Assembly (NCBI RefSeq): GCF_024181585.1
Contig: NZ_CP054258.1
Location: 1,984,001-2,048,000, forward strand
From: Treponema socranskii subsp. buccale
GTDB taxonomy: Bacteria > Spirochaetota > Spirochaetia > Treponematales > Treponemataceae
DNA: 64,000 nucleotides
Reading direction: 5' to 3'
Position 1 is the stretch's first letter; each line of letters starts with the position of its first letter. The notes under the pieces were generated by a model. The model worked only from the letters and a program-made list of their open reading frames with translations, did no database searches and was not told the origin of the DNA. Shown here one piece after another: positions 52,058 through 60,405 of this stretch. Position numbers and translations under genes: made by a program.

Positions 52058-52984
52058 TTATTCAATTACAGATTGTACCCAGGCTATAGTTTTTTTTATC
52101 CCTTCCTTAAAGGATATTACCGGTTGAAACCCAAATTCTCGTTCTAAATCTGTAATATCCGCACAAAGGTACATTAAATCATTTTTTTTATAGGGTATTT
52201 CACCAAATACCAACTTTAATTCCGGATCAATACAATCTCGTATCATTTCTATATATGACCTTAAAGGCAATACGTGGCCGCTTCCGATACAATACCCCCC
52301 CCCTCCCCTCGACTTTTCTCCTAAAAGATATAGTGCATTGGCTGCATCTGAACTATATATAAAATCCCATAATTGAATACCCGCTGTAAAGACGGGCGTT
52401 TCTTTTTTTAATAATTTATGTATAGTAGATATAATCATTGTTTCTAAGCCGTCATAAGGGCCATATACACTAAGTATCCTTGCCCAAATATGTCTTAAAC
52501 CTTGTTGTTGTGCATAAAATCGGCTCATCAAACCCGCATATAACTTTGAGGCTCCAAAAGCATTTTGAGGGAATGGAGCTATAGAGTCATTCAACGGTAC
52601 ACCGGCATTACCAAACTCAGCTTGAGAACCAGCTCCGATAAAAGTATGGCAACCTAATCGCTTGGCTAAATCAACAGCATCCAAAACATATTGCACATTA
52701 CTATAATGCAATAATACATTATCTCTATCTCTACCACCTTCCCACGCAAAATTATAAAACACATCATACTTTTTGTTTGATTCAAAGTTTTTATATTCAT
52801 TCTGGTTACAATATTGTATATCAATCGAAAAAGAATCTGTTGTCGACTTATACTCCTCTATATAGAAATTACGATTAGAATTTTTATGAGCAAGAATCAG
52901 TATATTGACTTTTTCTTGGATAAGTTTTTCTATAAGAGCCATACCGATAGCACCAGTTGCACCTGTAATCACAACATTTCGCAT
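52058..52984 (-). CDS. NAD-dependent sugar epimerase/dehydratase (SDR) with Phe for catalytic Tyr
   Basis: 308 residues. N-terminal NAD site VVITGATGAIGMALIEKL, substrate region GAGSQAEFG (Ser), then NAFGASKLYAGL where the YxxxK motif reads FGASK. All extended SDR epimerases use the Tyr; here the base is Phe while Lys is kept. It resembles the CDP-abequose/paratose synthases and tyvelose epimerases of dideoxy-sugar loci, so it may reduce or epimerise the product of the TPP enzyme. A G9 tract interrupts the CDS near residue 228-231. It starts about 14 bp downstream of the CMP-transferase gene. Confidence 0.82.
   Translation of the reverse strand: MRNVVITGATGAIGMALIEKLIQEKVNILILAHKNSNRNFYIEEYKSTTDSFSIDIQYCNQNEYKNFESNKKYDVFYNFAWEGGRDRDNVLLHYSNVQYVLDAVDLAKRLGCHTFIGAGSQAEFGNAGVPLNDSIAPFPQNAFGASKLYAGLMSRFYAQQQGLRHIWARILSVYGPYDGLETMIISTIHKLLKKETPVFTAGIQLWDFIYSSDAANALYLLGEKSRGGGGYCIGSGHVLPLRSYIEMIRDCIDPELKLVFGEIPYKKNDLMYLCADITDLEREFGFQPVISFKEGIKKTIAWVQSVIE
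52295..52303 (-). repeat. G9 homopolymer inside the epimerase coding sequence
   Basis: Nine C on the plus strand (G9 in the coding strand), followed after one base by CCCC, encode a Gly run SRGGGG. In a gene this AT-rich such a run is exceptional. The current length keeps the frame open. Confidence 0.75.
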
Positions 52985-52998
52985 TTAAGATACCACGC

Positions 52999-53676
52999 TT
53001 AATAATTATTTTCTTGAAAATTTAAAAAGTATTTTGCACACTCGTAATCAAAAAGATCACAAATATCAATTGCTTCCCGCTTATCAAGTACCATTTTATA
53101 TGCCCGATAACCGCTTGTATATTTCCATGTTTTCATTTTTAATCTTGGTGCAAGAGAAATACCGTTAGTAAAAACATATAGCTCAGGTAGATTTTCGATA
53201 GCTTTTAATTCTCCTATACGGAAATTAAGTGTGCCGTTATTGTCAAATAAATATCTTTGCAATTTTTGTACGGTTACCAGAGAATCAAACCCATCTTGTA
53301 ATTTACGAAAATATAACTCTATAGCCTTTTGATATAGTGTAGGCCCGACTAATGGTGAGGTAACACATGCCCATAATATATGTTCATGAGATATATGAGA
53401 ACAAACAAAATCTACAAGCTCGGCGAATGGTGTATTTTCTAAAGCAATTTCCCTCGGTCTATATAATACATCAACTTTCTGTTGTGCAGCGATATTCGCA
53501 ATCAACTCACTTGCCGTTGTTACAATTATATCCAGACCGATTACTTCTTTTAATTGTTTAATCTTATATTCAAGTAAGTTACTATCCGCAAAAGGCAATG
53601 TATCTTTACATAATGATGTATTGTGCAAAAAAGCATCACGTGCCGGTATTATTGCAGCTATATTATTCATCTCCAT
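52999..53676 (-). CDS. CMP-sugar synthetase-like cytidylyltransferase
   Basis: About 225 residues (ATG at 53676; ATG at 53670 also possible). GT-A-type nucleotidyltransferase: AAIIPARDAFLHNTSLCK (signature loop), LPFADSNLLEYKIKQLKE, ACVTSPLVGPTLYQKAI (magnesium site region). This is the NeuA/KdsB/PseF group, which activates acidic sugars as CMP esters. The basic loop is AR-DAFLH rather than the canonical ARxGSKG, so it is divergent. It overlaps the upstream fusion gene by 14 bases. In this pathway it might activate a product of the aldolase, but the substrate is unknown. Confidence 0.78.
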   Translation of the reverse strand: MEMNNIAAIIPARDAFLHNTSLCKDTLPFADSNLLEYKIKQLKEVIGLDIIVTTASELIANIAAQQKVDVLYRPREIALENTPFAELVDFVCSHISHEHILWACVTSPLVGPTLYQKAIELYFRKLQDGFDSLVTVQKLQRYLFDNNGTLNFRIGELKAIENLPELYVFTNGISLAPRLKMKTWKYTSGYRAYKMVLDKREAIDICDLFDYECAKYFLNFQENNY

Positions 53677-55147
53677 TTTCTCCCTTCTCTTGATACGGTT
53701 CAAAACATTTATAGCACGAACATGAATATTGCTCTACAATTGTTTTAAATTGCTCGAATCGCTGAAAAGTTATTGAAGCAACATTAAAATATTCACAAAG
53801 CATATCCAGTCTCACATACTCCAACAGCATTGCCCTTTCAGGTAAAACATAATACGGGCATTGTCTCATACAGGGAGGAGTTGGTATTACTAAATGAATT
53901 TCTTTTACCTTGCATTGATGCAATAACTCACAGACAATTTTTAGAGTTGTTCCCGTAAAGATTGCTTCATCAACAATTGCAACAATTTTATTTTCCAACA
54001 ATTCTCGTATAGGATGAATCTTATTCCATACAATTCTTTTACGAACATCAGTACTTTGAATTTGAAAAGAGCGCATCGCATTATTTTGTTTTGATAATGC
54101 CTGCATATACGGTTTCTTAAGGGATTCTGCAAGGCCAATCGCATAATAGATTCCTGTTTCCGGCACAGGCACTACATAATCAATCCTGTTTATTAACGAT
54201 TTATCAATATAAGTTGCCAGGCATTGTCCTAATTTTATTCTAAAATTTGCAATTACTCTATTATTAAAATAATCAGTCGGAGACATTTTATAAATTATTT
54301 TAAAGCAACACCCCTCTTGCTCTTTGATAATCCGCATCCCTTTTGTAACATCCGAAAAATCGGTAAAACTAATAACACGACGATCATTATTAATAAATGG
54401 ATAGATATTATTTTCAACATGGTTATCTACTTGATTTTCTCGAACTTCGATTATTTCCACTTTTAAATCATTTTCTTCTGAAATTTCTACAATCCAGTCA
54501 TACAAAGATAAAGATATATCACTTTTAAATAAAATTACACCAAAAAGTTCATTGTTTTTAAGTAATACGGATATCTTTAAAGCAATTTCATCGATAAGCA
54601 ATGGAATAAGTTTAATTTTATTATTAATAATCCGTATACTTCTTCTTTTAACAACTTCCAACAAATTTTCAAATACCGTTTTTTGAGGAAACAAATCATT
54701 TTTTCCATAAACTGTAGAAACAACTATACAACAGTTATTACGATTTTTATTTAATATATATGAGTATATATTTTGATGTACAAAAAAATTAAACTTAAGC
54801 GATATTGTATTTTCTTGTATGCTCACCTCATTATTAATGTGCACATACAAGATTCTTTTATTTTTCTGATCACAATAGTCTATAATCTGAAAAAGATATG
54901 CTTCCTTATTCAGAGAAATTAAGTAGTCGATAAGTTCAGAGGTAAAACATACTAAATTTATATTATGATATTCTAAAAAAATAAAAACATCCTCTTTATC
55001 ATTTAAGGATGGATTATAAAATACAGAATCAAGTGTAATATTCTGAGTAATTAATATTGAAAAATTCTTTTTCAATATTTCATATAATTTTAGAGAGAGA
55101 ATATCAGTATTTTTATAACTTAGTATAAGTATTTTTTTTTCTGTCAT
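53663..55147 (-). CDS. Fusion: degenerate RmlD-like domain plus PurF-type phosphoribosyltransferase
   Basis: 494 residues. Residues 1 to about 230 follow the RmlD-type SDR pattern (ILILSYKNTDILSLKLYEIL; later VVSTVYGKNDLFPQKTVFEN and PLLIDEIALKISVLL), but the GxxGxxG and YxxxK motifs are gone. Residues about 270-480 match the C-terminal domain of amidophosphoribosyltransferase: YVVPVPETGIYYAIGLAES, then the PRPP loop IVAIVDEAIFTGTT (VDDSIVRGTT in PurF), and IPTPPCMRQCPYY. Cysteines at GCCFK, RQCPY and CYKC match the four [4Fe-4S] ligands of Bacillus-type PurF. The glutaminase domain is absent. It should bind PRPP; the acceptor is unknown. An A9 run lies at codons 3-6. Confidence 0.75.
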   Translation of the reverse strand: MTEKKILILSYKNTDILSLKLYEILKKNFSILITQNITLDSVFYNPSLNDKEDVFIFLEYHNINLVCFTSELIDYLISLNKEAYLFQIIDYCDQKNKRILYVHINNEVSIQENTISLKFNFFVHQNIYSYILNKNRNNCCIVVSTVYGKNDLFPQKTVFENLLEVVKRRSIRIINNKIKLIPLLIDEIALKISVLLKNNELFGVILFKSDISLSLYDWIVEISEENDLKVEIIEVRENQVDNHVENNIYPFINNDRRVISFTDFSDVTKGMRIIKEQEGCCFKIIYKMSPTDYFNNRVIANFRIKLGQCLATYIDKSLINRIDYVVPVPETGIYYAIGLAESLKKPYMQALSKQNNAMRSFQIQSTDVRKRIVWNKIHPIRELLENKIVAIVDEAIFTGTTLKIVCELLHQCKVKEIHLVIPTPPCMRQCPYYVLPERAMLLEYVRLDMLCEYFNVASITFQRFEQFKTIVEQYSCSCYKCFEPYQEKGENGDE

Positions 55148-55160
55148 AACATATCTATTT

Positions 55161-56963
55161 CTAATTGAGCATATTACTCTTTAATTCTTCTTCAGATAAA
55201 AACGGACTCATATCTTCTAAAGATGGAGATATAATCTTGCCATCAGGTAATATTCTTGATGTCAACTTCGGAGCGAACTCTTGCTTAGTATCTAACACGA
55301 CTTCACATAAAACAGGCTCTGTTGTACTAAAAACAGACGCTAATATCTTATCAATATTTGTTTGACTATCAAGCAAATAATATCTTAACCCATATGCATA
55401 CGCAATTTTTTCTACATCAGGAAAACTTAATCCACTTTTTGCATCAATACCGTAATATCCTGCCGTTTCCCCATGAAAATGTATTTTCTGGGTTTGTCGT
55501 ATGGAATGATAGCCTCCATTGTTTAACCAAAATACTTTTATATCAAACTTATGATGACTAATCGTTTGAAGTTCTTGTATATTCATTTGGATACTTCCAT
55601 CACCTTCCAAACAAATAATATGCCCTGCTTTTTTGGTTGCAAGTGCAGCACCAATTGCTGCAGGTAATCCATATCCCATACTGGAAGCTCCTGCATTTGT
55701 AAACATTCTCTGTCCTTTTTTCAATTCAATTACCTGCAAAGCGCAGACACAGGCAGTTCCGTTACTTGCTACAGTAACATCTGAATCTTTTAAAAAGGAA
55801 GATAACCGTTCCATAAAAAAATAGGGATTAACATATCCGACAGTTTTTCTATATGCTTCCAAAACAACAGGATATTTTTTATTTACTGTTTTACACCATT
55901 GGATCCAGTCTGTTTTGGGAGAAAAGCATTTCTTTCGCATAAGTAGCTCTTCCAATACATTTTTTACGTCAGCATGTACCGGATAATCTATTTGCAATGT
56001 TGGTTTATATAACTCAGCCTTATCTATATCAACGGCAATTTTATAAGCATTCTTTGCAAAATTGCCTTCTTGAAATCCTATTAATCTTACGTGCATTCTA
56101 CAACCAAGCGATAATAATAAATCACTATTTTGAATTACAAAATTACCCCCTCGCGTACCGATTGTACCGGGACGACCGGCACACAAGGGATGATCATCGG
56201 CGATTAAATCATGGGCATTCCATGCAGTAACTACCGGTATGTGCATATTTTCAATAACTTCATAAAATTCGGTTAGCGCATTACCGAGACGTATTCCGTT
56301 TCCTGCAAGAATAACCGGTCTTTTTGCATTTTCTATTGCATGCATAATATGATTTATTTTTTCTGCAGTAATTTTAGGTGGTAAAATGTTTATATCTTCA
56401 ACTTCATTATAATATTTTAACTGTGAAGTATCGATCACGGCACCTTGTATATCAAGTGGAATATCCAACCAAACAGGACCACATCTGCCATGGGTAGCAA
56501 TATAAAGAGCCTTTTCAAGATAGTAAGCAATAAGCTCTGCATCTTTAACTACAACAGCATATTTAGTCATTGTTTTTACACAATTTATAATATTAAATTC
56601 CTGAAACCCCAACTGACGAAGAGGTAAGATTGTAGAACTCACAATAGAACTACACTTTTCCTGTCCCGAAATTACAAAAACAGGAATAGAATCAAGCCAC
56701 GCCCCCATTACTCCAGTCAACGCATTTGTTCCGCCCGGGCCTGTAGTAACACACAAAACGGAAACATTTCCGGTCAATCGTGTAAATGCTTCCGCAGCCA
56801 TTGCAGATGCTTGTTCATGATGATTATATATACAATTAATAGCAGGATTGCGTGCAAATGAATCATTAAGATGCATTGCACCGCCGCCTGTAACGGTAAA
56901 CACTTGTGTTATATTTCTTTTTGCAAAAAAATCAGCAACATAATCCGAAACTTTTACATTCAT
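55161..56963 (-). CDS. Thiamine-diphosphate enzyme of the acetolactate synthase family (YerE-like)
   Basis: 600 residues with the full three-domain fold: PYR domain with the catalytic Glu in NHHEQASAMAAEAFT, central domain (VILAGNGIRLGNALTEF), and PP domain with the TPP motif GDGSIQMNIQELQT followed by NNGGYHS. In polysaccharide loci with rfbFGH, the related YerE transfers an acetyl unit from pyruvate to C4 of CDP-3,6-dideoxy-4-ketoglucose to build a branched sugar (yersiniose). This enzyme, between aldolase and fusion gene, may do likewise with the aldolase product. It starts directly after the aldolase stop (1 bp) and ends 13 bp before the fusion gene. Confidence 0.85.
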   Translation of the reverse strand: MNVKVSDYVADFFAKRNITQVFTVTGGGAMHLNDSFARNPAINCIYNHHEQASAMAAEAFTRLTGNVSVLCVTTGPGGTNALTGVMGAWLDSIPVFVISGQEKCSSIVSSTILPLRQLGFQEFNIINCVKTMTKYAVVVKDAELIAYYLEKALYIATHGRCGPVWLDIPLDIQGAVIDTSQLKYYNEVEDINILPPKITAEKINHIMHAIENAKRPVILAGNGIRLGNALTEFYEVIENMHIPVVTAWNAHDLIADDHPLCAGRPGTIGTRGGNFVIQNSDLLLSLGCRMHVRLIGFQEGNFAKNAYKIAVDIDKAELYKPTLQIDYPVHADVKNVLEELLMRKKCFSPKTDWIQWCKTVNKKYPVVLEAYRKTVGYVNPYFFMERLSSFLKDSDVTVASNGTACVCALQVIELKKGQRMFTNAGASSMGYGLPAAIGAALATKKAGHIICLEGDGSIQMNIQELQTISHHKFDIKVFWLNNGGYHSIRQTQKIHFHGETAGYYGIDAKSGLSFPDVEKIAYAYGLRYYLLDSQTNIDKILASVFSTTEPVLCEVVLDTKQEFAPKLTSRILPDGKIISPSLEDMSPFLSEEELKSNMLN

Positions 56964-56964
56964 A

Positions 56965-57993
56965 TTATTTCTCCGATCGCGATTTATATTTTGTATATAC
57001 GTCTTTCACATATGCTTCATTATAGCTACTTGCATAAGCCGAATTCTTTATCTCATTAAGGATAATAAATATATCACTTAAATCAATATCAGATTTTGTC
57101 AATAAGTATTCAGCATAAGATCTATGCATTGCATATTTCCCCGTAAAATAATATGCAGGAGAATACCCCCAAGGAATTTTATCTTTAATAGGCTGTATAT
57201 AAGATGAAATGGCAGCTAATATAGGCAATAAATCATAATTTTTTGAATAATTCGTATTGAGAAAATCAAGTAAAATTTCAATACAAAGATTTCCCGGTAT
57301 TCTCCCCATACCAAGCAGCGAAGCATCAATAATAATAGATCTATTCGGATTTAGAACAGAAAGAAAATATTGTGCTAACGAAAAAGAAGTCGACATATTC
57401 TCATGCAAATGTAGACCGATTGTCATATCTTCTGATATATATTTTTCATAAAAGTTGTATATTCTCATCAAATCCGGTTGTTGGAGTGCTCCAAATGTAT
57501 CTACAATTGTTGTACCATACGGCCGGATATCATTGATATGCTTCAATAAATCAATAAGTGTTTTTTCATCATATCCCATTACATTTACGGGATTCAAAAT
57601 TACTTTATAGCCTTTATCTCGTGCATATTTTGTATATTTCTCAGTAAGGTCAATATCTTTATAATAAAATGCAAACCGGATAAATCTTATTTTACCTGTA
57701 CATTCGGTTAATTGCCTGATGTCATACCAATCCGGTCGAATCATCACAGAAAAATCAGTCTTAGGGTTTCCTATTTTTATATATGACTCGGTCTCCTGTA
57801 TGGTATTACCAGTTGTTTGATCTTCTGTAAATACTCCATTTCGTAAAAAACCTAATTCAATTAAATCAATACGTGACTTAATCAATGAATCAATAATCAA
57901 CGAAATAATTTTTTTCCCAAAATCTGCATTATTAACATGTCCCCCATCCCGTAAAGTACAATCCAGAACTTTAATATTATTATATTTACTCAT
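56965..57993 (-). CDS. HMGL-like metal-dependent aldolase
   Basis: 342 residues, TIM barrel: VLDCTLRDGGHVNN (metal-binding DxTLRDGG), LIELGFL, FIRFAFYYKD, TIVDTFGALQQPD and HLHENMSTS (HxHEN metal ligands). This is the DmpG/HMG-CoA-lyase fold, without the DmpG C-terminal communication domain. It would split or form a 4-hydroxy-2-oxo acid or similar. Genes of this type occur beside TPP enzymes in surface-polysaccharide loci. I start it at the ATG at 57993; a GTG at 58008 would add five residues. It follows rfbH after 21 bp. Confidence 0.85.
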   Translation of the reverse strand: MSKYNNIKVLDCTLRDGGHVNNADFGKKIISLIIDSLIKSRIDLIELGFLRNGVFTEDQTTGNTIQETESYIKIGNPKTDFSVMIRPDWYDIRQLTECTGKIRFIRFAFYYKDIDLTEKYTKYARDKGYKVILNPVNVMGYDEKTLIDLLKHINDIRPYGTTIVDTFGALQQPDLMRIYNFYEKYISEDMTIGLHLHENMSTSFSLAQYFLSVLNPNRSIIIDASLLGMGRIPGNLCIEILLDFLNTNYSKNYDLLPILAAISSYIQPIKDKIPWGYSPAYYFTGKYAMHRSYAEYLLTKSDIDLSDIFIILNEIKNSAYASSYNEAYVKDVYTKYKSRSEK

Positions 57994-58014
57994 AAATTCA
58001 ATTTCCACTTAACA

Positions 58015-59343
58015 TCAGGTATTTTTACAAATCACCCGTATCATCTTATCGAGCATTTCTTTTGTCATACCGGGATATACGCCGATCCAAAAGCTATTAT
58101 TCATTATAGTGTCGGTATTTTTAAGATCGCCGACAACACGGTACAGTTCCGACCCCCTAATCTGATCAAAGCACGGATGCTTAATCAAATTTCCTGCAAA
58201 CAAAGCCCGCGTTTGGATGCGGCTATTTTCAAGATTTTGTACCAGTTTATCTCTATCAGCTTTTTCTTTACAGGTTATCATAAACCCGAACCAGCTCGGT
58301 TTGGAATGTTCTACGGGCTGGGGCAGAATCAGATTATCCTCAAGGTCTTTAAGACCGTCGTATAAATACTGCCAATTCCAACGGCGCTTTTCTATAAAAG
58401 AGGGAATTTTTTTAAGCTGCGCGCAGCCGATCGCCGCCTGCATATCCGTCGCTTTCAAATTATAGCCGAAGTGACTGTATGTATATTTATGATCATATCC
58501 GAGCGGAAGTTCTCCGTATTGCTTGTCAAAACGATGTCCGCACTTATTATCCACCCCGCTCGGACAAATACAGTCGCGCCCCCAATCGCGCAGGGATCGA
58601 ATAATCCTATGCAGTAACGGATCGCGGGTATATACGGCTCCACCCTCGCCCATCGTCATGTGGTGCGGCGGATAAAAACTCGACGTACCGATATCGCCGA
58701 CGGTTCCGGTCTTATACGTCTTACCGTCAATCGTGTATTCCGAGCCGAGTGCATCGCAGTTATCTTCTATGAGCCAAAGGTTGTGTTCGGTACAGAATTC
58801 TTTTACGGTTTTTAAGTCAAACGGATTTCCGAGTGTGTGCGCAATCATCACGGCTTTTGTTTTATCGGACAACGCCCCTTCGAGTTTTGTTACGTCGATA
58901 TTGTATTGAGGAATTGTTACGTCGACGAAAACGGGGACCGCACCGTATTGAATGATCGGCGTTACGGTCGTAGGAAATCCGCACGCAACAGTAATCACTT
59001 CGTCCCCTCGTTTCAGCTGACGTTCTTTTAAAAGCGGCGATGTAAGTGCCATAAATGCGCAGAGATTGGCGCTTGACCCTGAATTGACGAGGGAGCAAAA
59101 CGGCACGCCGAGATACTTTGCAAGCTGCGCTTCAAATCGGTCTGTGTAACGTCCGCTCGTAAGCCAGAATTCAAGGGAACTGTCCACAAGATTCATCATT
59201 TCCTGTTCGTCGAACACGCGGCTTGCATAGCTGATACGGTCGCCGTCCTTGTATTCAGGTTTTACCATGAATTTCTTGTAATATTCTTTTACGGCTGAAA
59301 GAATCTGCTCCGCCGCTTGTTCTTTTGTGTTGTTTTCAAACAT
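58015..59343 (-). CDS. rfbH: CDP-6-deoxy-4-ketohexose 3-dehydrase (E1)
   Basis: 442 residues, PLP fold-type I. Instead of the usual Schiff-base Lys it carries His in SFYPPHHMTMGEGGAVYT, as in E1 enzymes that bind PMP. [2Fe-2S] cysteines are in RDCICPSGVDNKCGHRF. With a reductase partner it removes the 3-hydroxyl of CDP-4-keto-6-deoxyglucose. The partner reductase (E3) is not encoded nearby. The ATG overlaps rfbG by 8 bp. Confidence 0.95.
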   Translation of the reverse strand: MFENNTKEQAAEQILSAVKEYYKKFMVKPEYKDGDRISYASRVFDEQEMMNLVDSSLEFWLTSGRYTDRFEAQLAKYLGVPFCSLVNSGSSANLCAFMALTSPLLKERQLKRGDEVITVACGFPTTVTPIIQYGAVPVFVDVTIPQYNIDVTKLEGALSDKTKAVMIAHTLGNPFDLKTVKEFCTEHNLWLIEDNCDALGSEYTIDGKTYKTGTVGDIGTSSFYPPHHMTMGEGGAVYTRDPLLHRIIRSLRDWGRDCICPSGVDNKCGHRFDKQYGELPLGYDHKYTYSHFGYNLKATDMQAAIGCAQLKKIPSFIEKRRWNWQYLYDGLKDLEDNLILPQPVEHSKPSWFGFMITCKEKADRDKLVQNLENSRIQTRALFAGNLIKHPCFDQIRGSELYRVVGDLKNTDTIMNNSFWIGVYPGMTKEMLDKMIRVICKNT

Positions 59344-60403
59344 GGTATTCCTCGAAATATTCCTTTATCTGTCTATCGGTCATTTCCTTTGCAGAATTGC
59401 CGCTTGAAACGCTTTTTTCCCATTCGACAATTTTTTCCACTGCCGTTCGTATGTTCCACTTCGGATACCAACCGAGGACGGTTTTTGATTTTGAGCAATC
59501 GAGTTTCAAAAAATTAGCTTCATGAGGAGCATCAACTTCTTCTATAACTTTCCAAGATGCGCCGCTTCCCCACGCGCCGCAAAACAAATCCGCAAGCTTA
59601 CCCGTCGTAATGCAGCTTTCATCATCGGGCCCGAAGTTATAGCTTCCGCCGTATTTTTCTTTGTTTTCGTATTGCATTTCGGCAAGCATAAGATATCCGC
59701 GCAAACATTCAAGAACATGCTGATAGGGGCGTATACTGTTTGAATTGCGAAGTATTATCTCTTTACCGCTTTCCACAGCGCGGATACAATCCGGAATAAT
59801 CCTATCCGGCGCATAGTCTCCGCCGCCTATGACGTTACCGCTTCGGGCTGTGCTTACGGCCGCACTGTTCCGCTCCGTAAAAAACGAATTTTTATAACTG
59901 TAAGTAACCAACTCGGAACACGACTTGGAATTGGAATAGGGGTCAAAGCCGCACAGCTCTTCATTTTCACGATAACCCCACGCCCATTCTCTATTGAGAT
60001 ACACTTTGTCGGTTGTGACATTTACAAATGAGTGCACGTTGTCACAGCTGCGCACGGCTTCAAGAACATTTACCGTCCCCATCACATTTGTTTCATATGT
60101 AATGACCGGCTCTTTATAGCTCGTACGAACAATCGGTTGGGCGGCCAAGTGAAAGACAATATCCGGACGAAAGGTATTTACCGCATCGCGGAGCTTCGCT
60201 CCGTCGCGGATGTCGGCGATTATACTGTCGGTATCTTTCGCTGTCCCTGTCGATACGAAGAGACTCGGTACTGTAGGCGGTTCAAGAGAATACCCTGCAA
60301 CACGAGCACCCGCGCTGAGTAAAATACGGCAGAGCCACGTTCCTTTAAAGCCCGTATGTCCCGTTATAAATATCTTCTTTCCATCGTAAAACGATAAATT
60401 CAT
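59336..60403 (-). CDS. rfbG: CDP-glucose 4,6-dehydratase
   Basis: 355 residues: IFITGHTGFKGTWLCRIL (NAD site), HLAAQPIVRTSYKEP, VNVTTDKVYLN (TDK/E loop), and YSNSKSCSELVTYSY (YxxxK as YSNSK). It turns CDP-glucose into CDP-4-keto-6-deoxyglucose, the branch point for CDP-3,6-dideoxyhexoses. Start at the ATG at 60403, three bases after the rfbF stop; the longer frame (to 60496) lies within rfbF. Confidence 0.96.
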   Translation of the reverse strand: MNLSFYDGKKIFITGHTGFKGTWLCRILLSAGARVAGYSLEPPTVPSLFVSTGTAKDTDSIIADIRDGAKLRDAVNTFRPDIVFHLAAQPIVRTSYKEPVITYETNVMGTVNVLEAVRSCDNVHSFVNVTTDKVYLNREWAWGYRENEELCGFDPYSNSKSCSELVTYSYKNSFFTERNSAAVSTARSGNVIGGGDYAPDRIIPDCIRAVESGKEIILRNSNSIRPYQHVLECLRGYLMLAEMQYENKEKYGGSYNFGPDDESCITTGKLADLFCGAWGSGASWKVIEEVDAPHEANFLKLDCSKSKTVLGWYPKWNIRTAVEKIVEWEKSVSSGNSAKEMTDRQIKEYFEEYHV

Positions 60404-60405
60404 GC

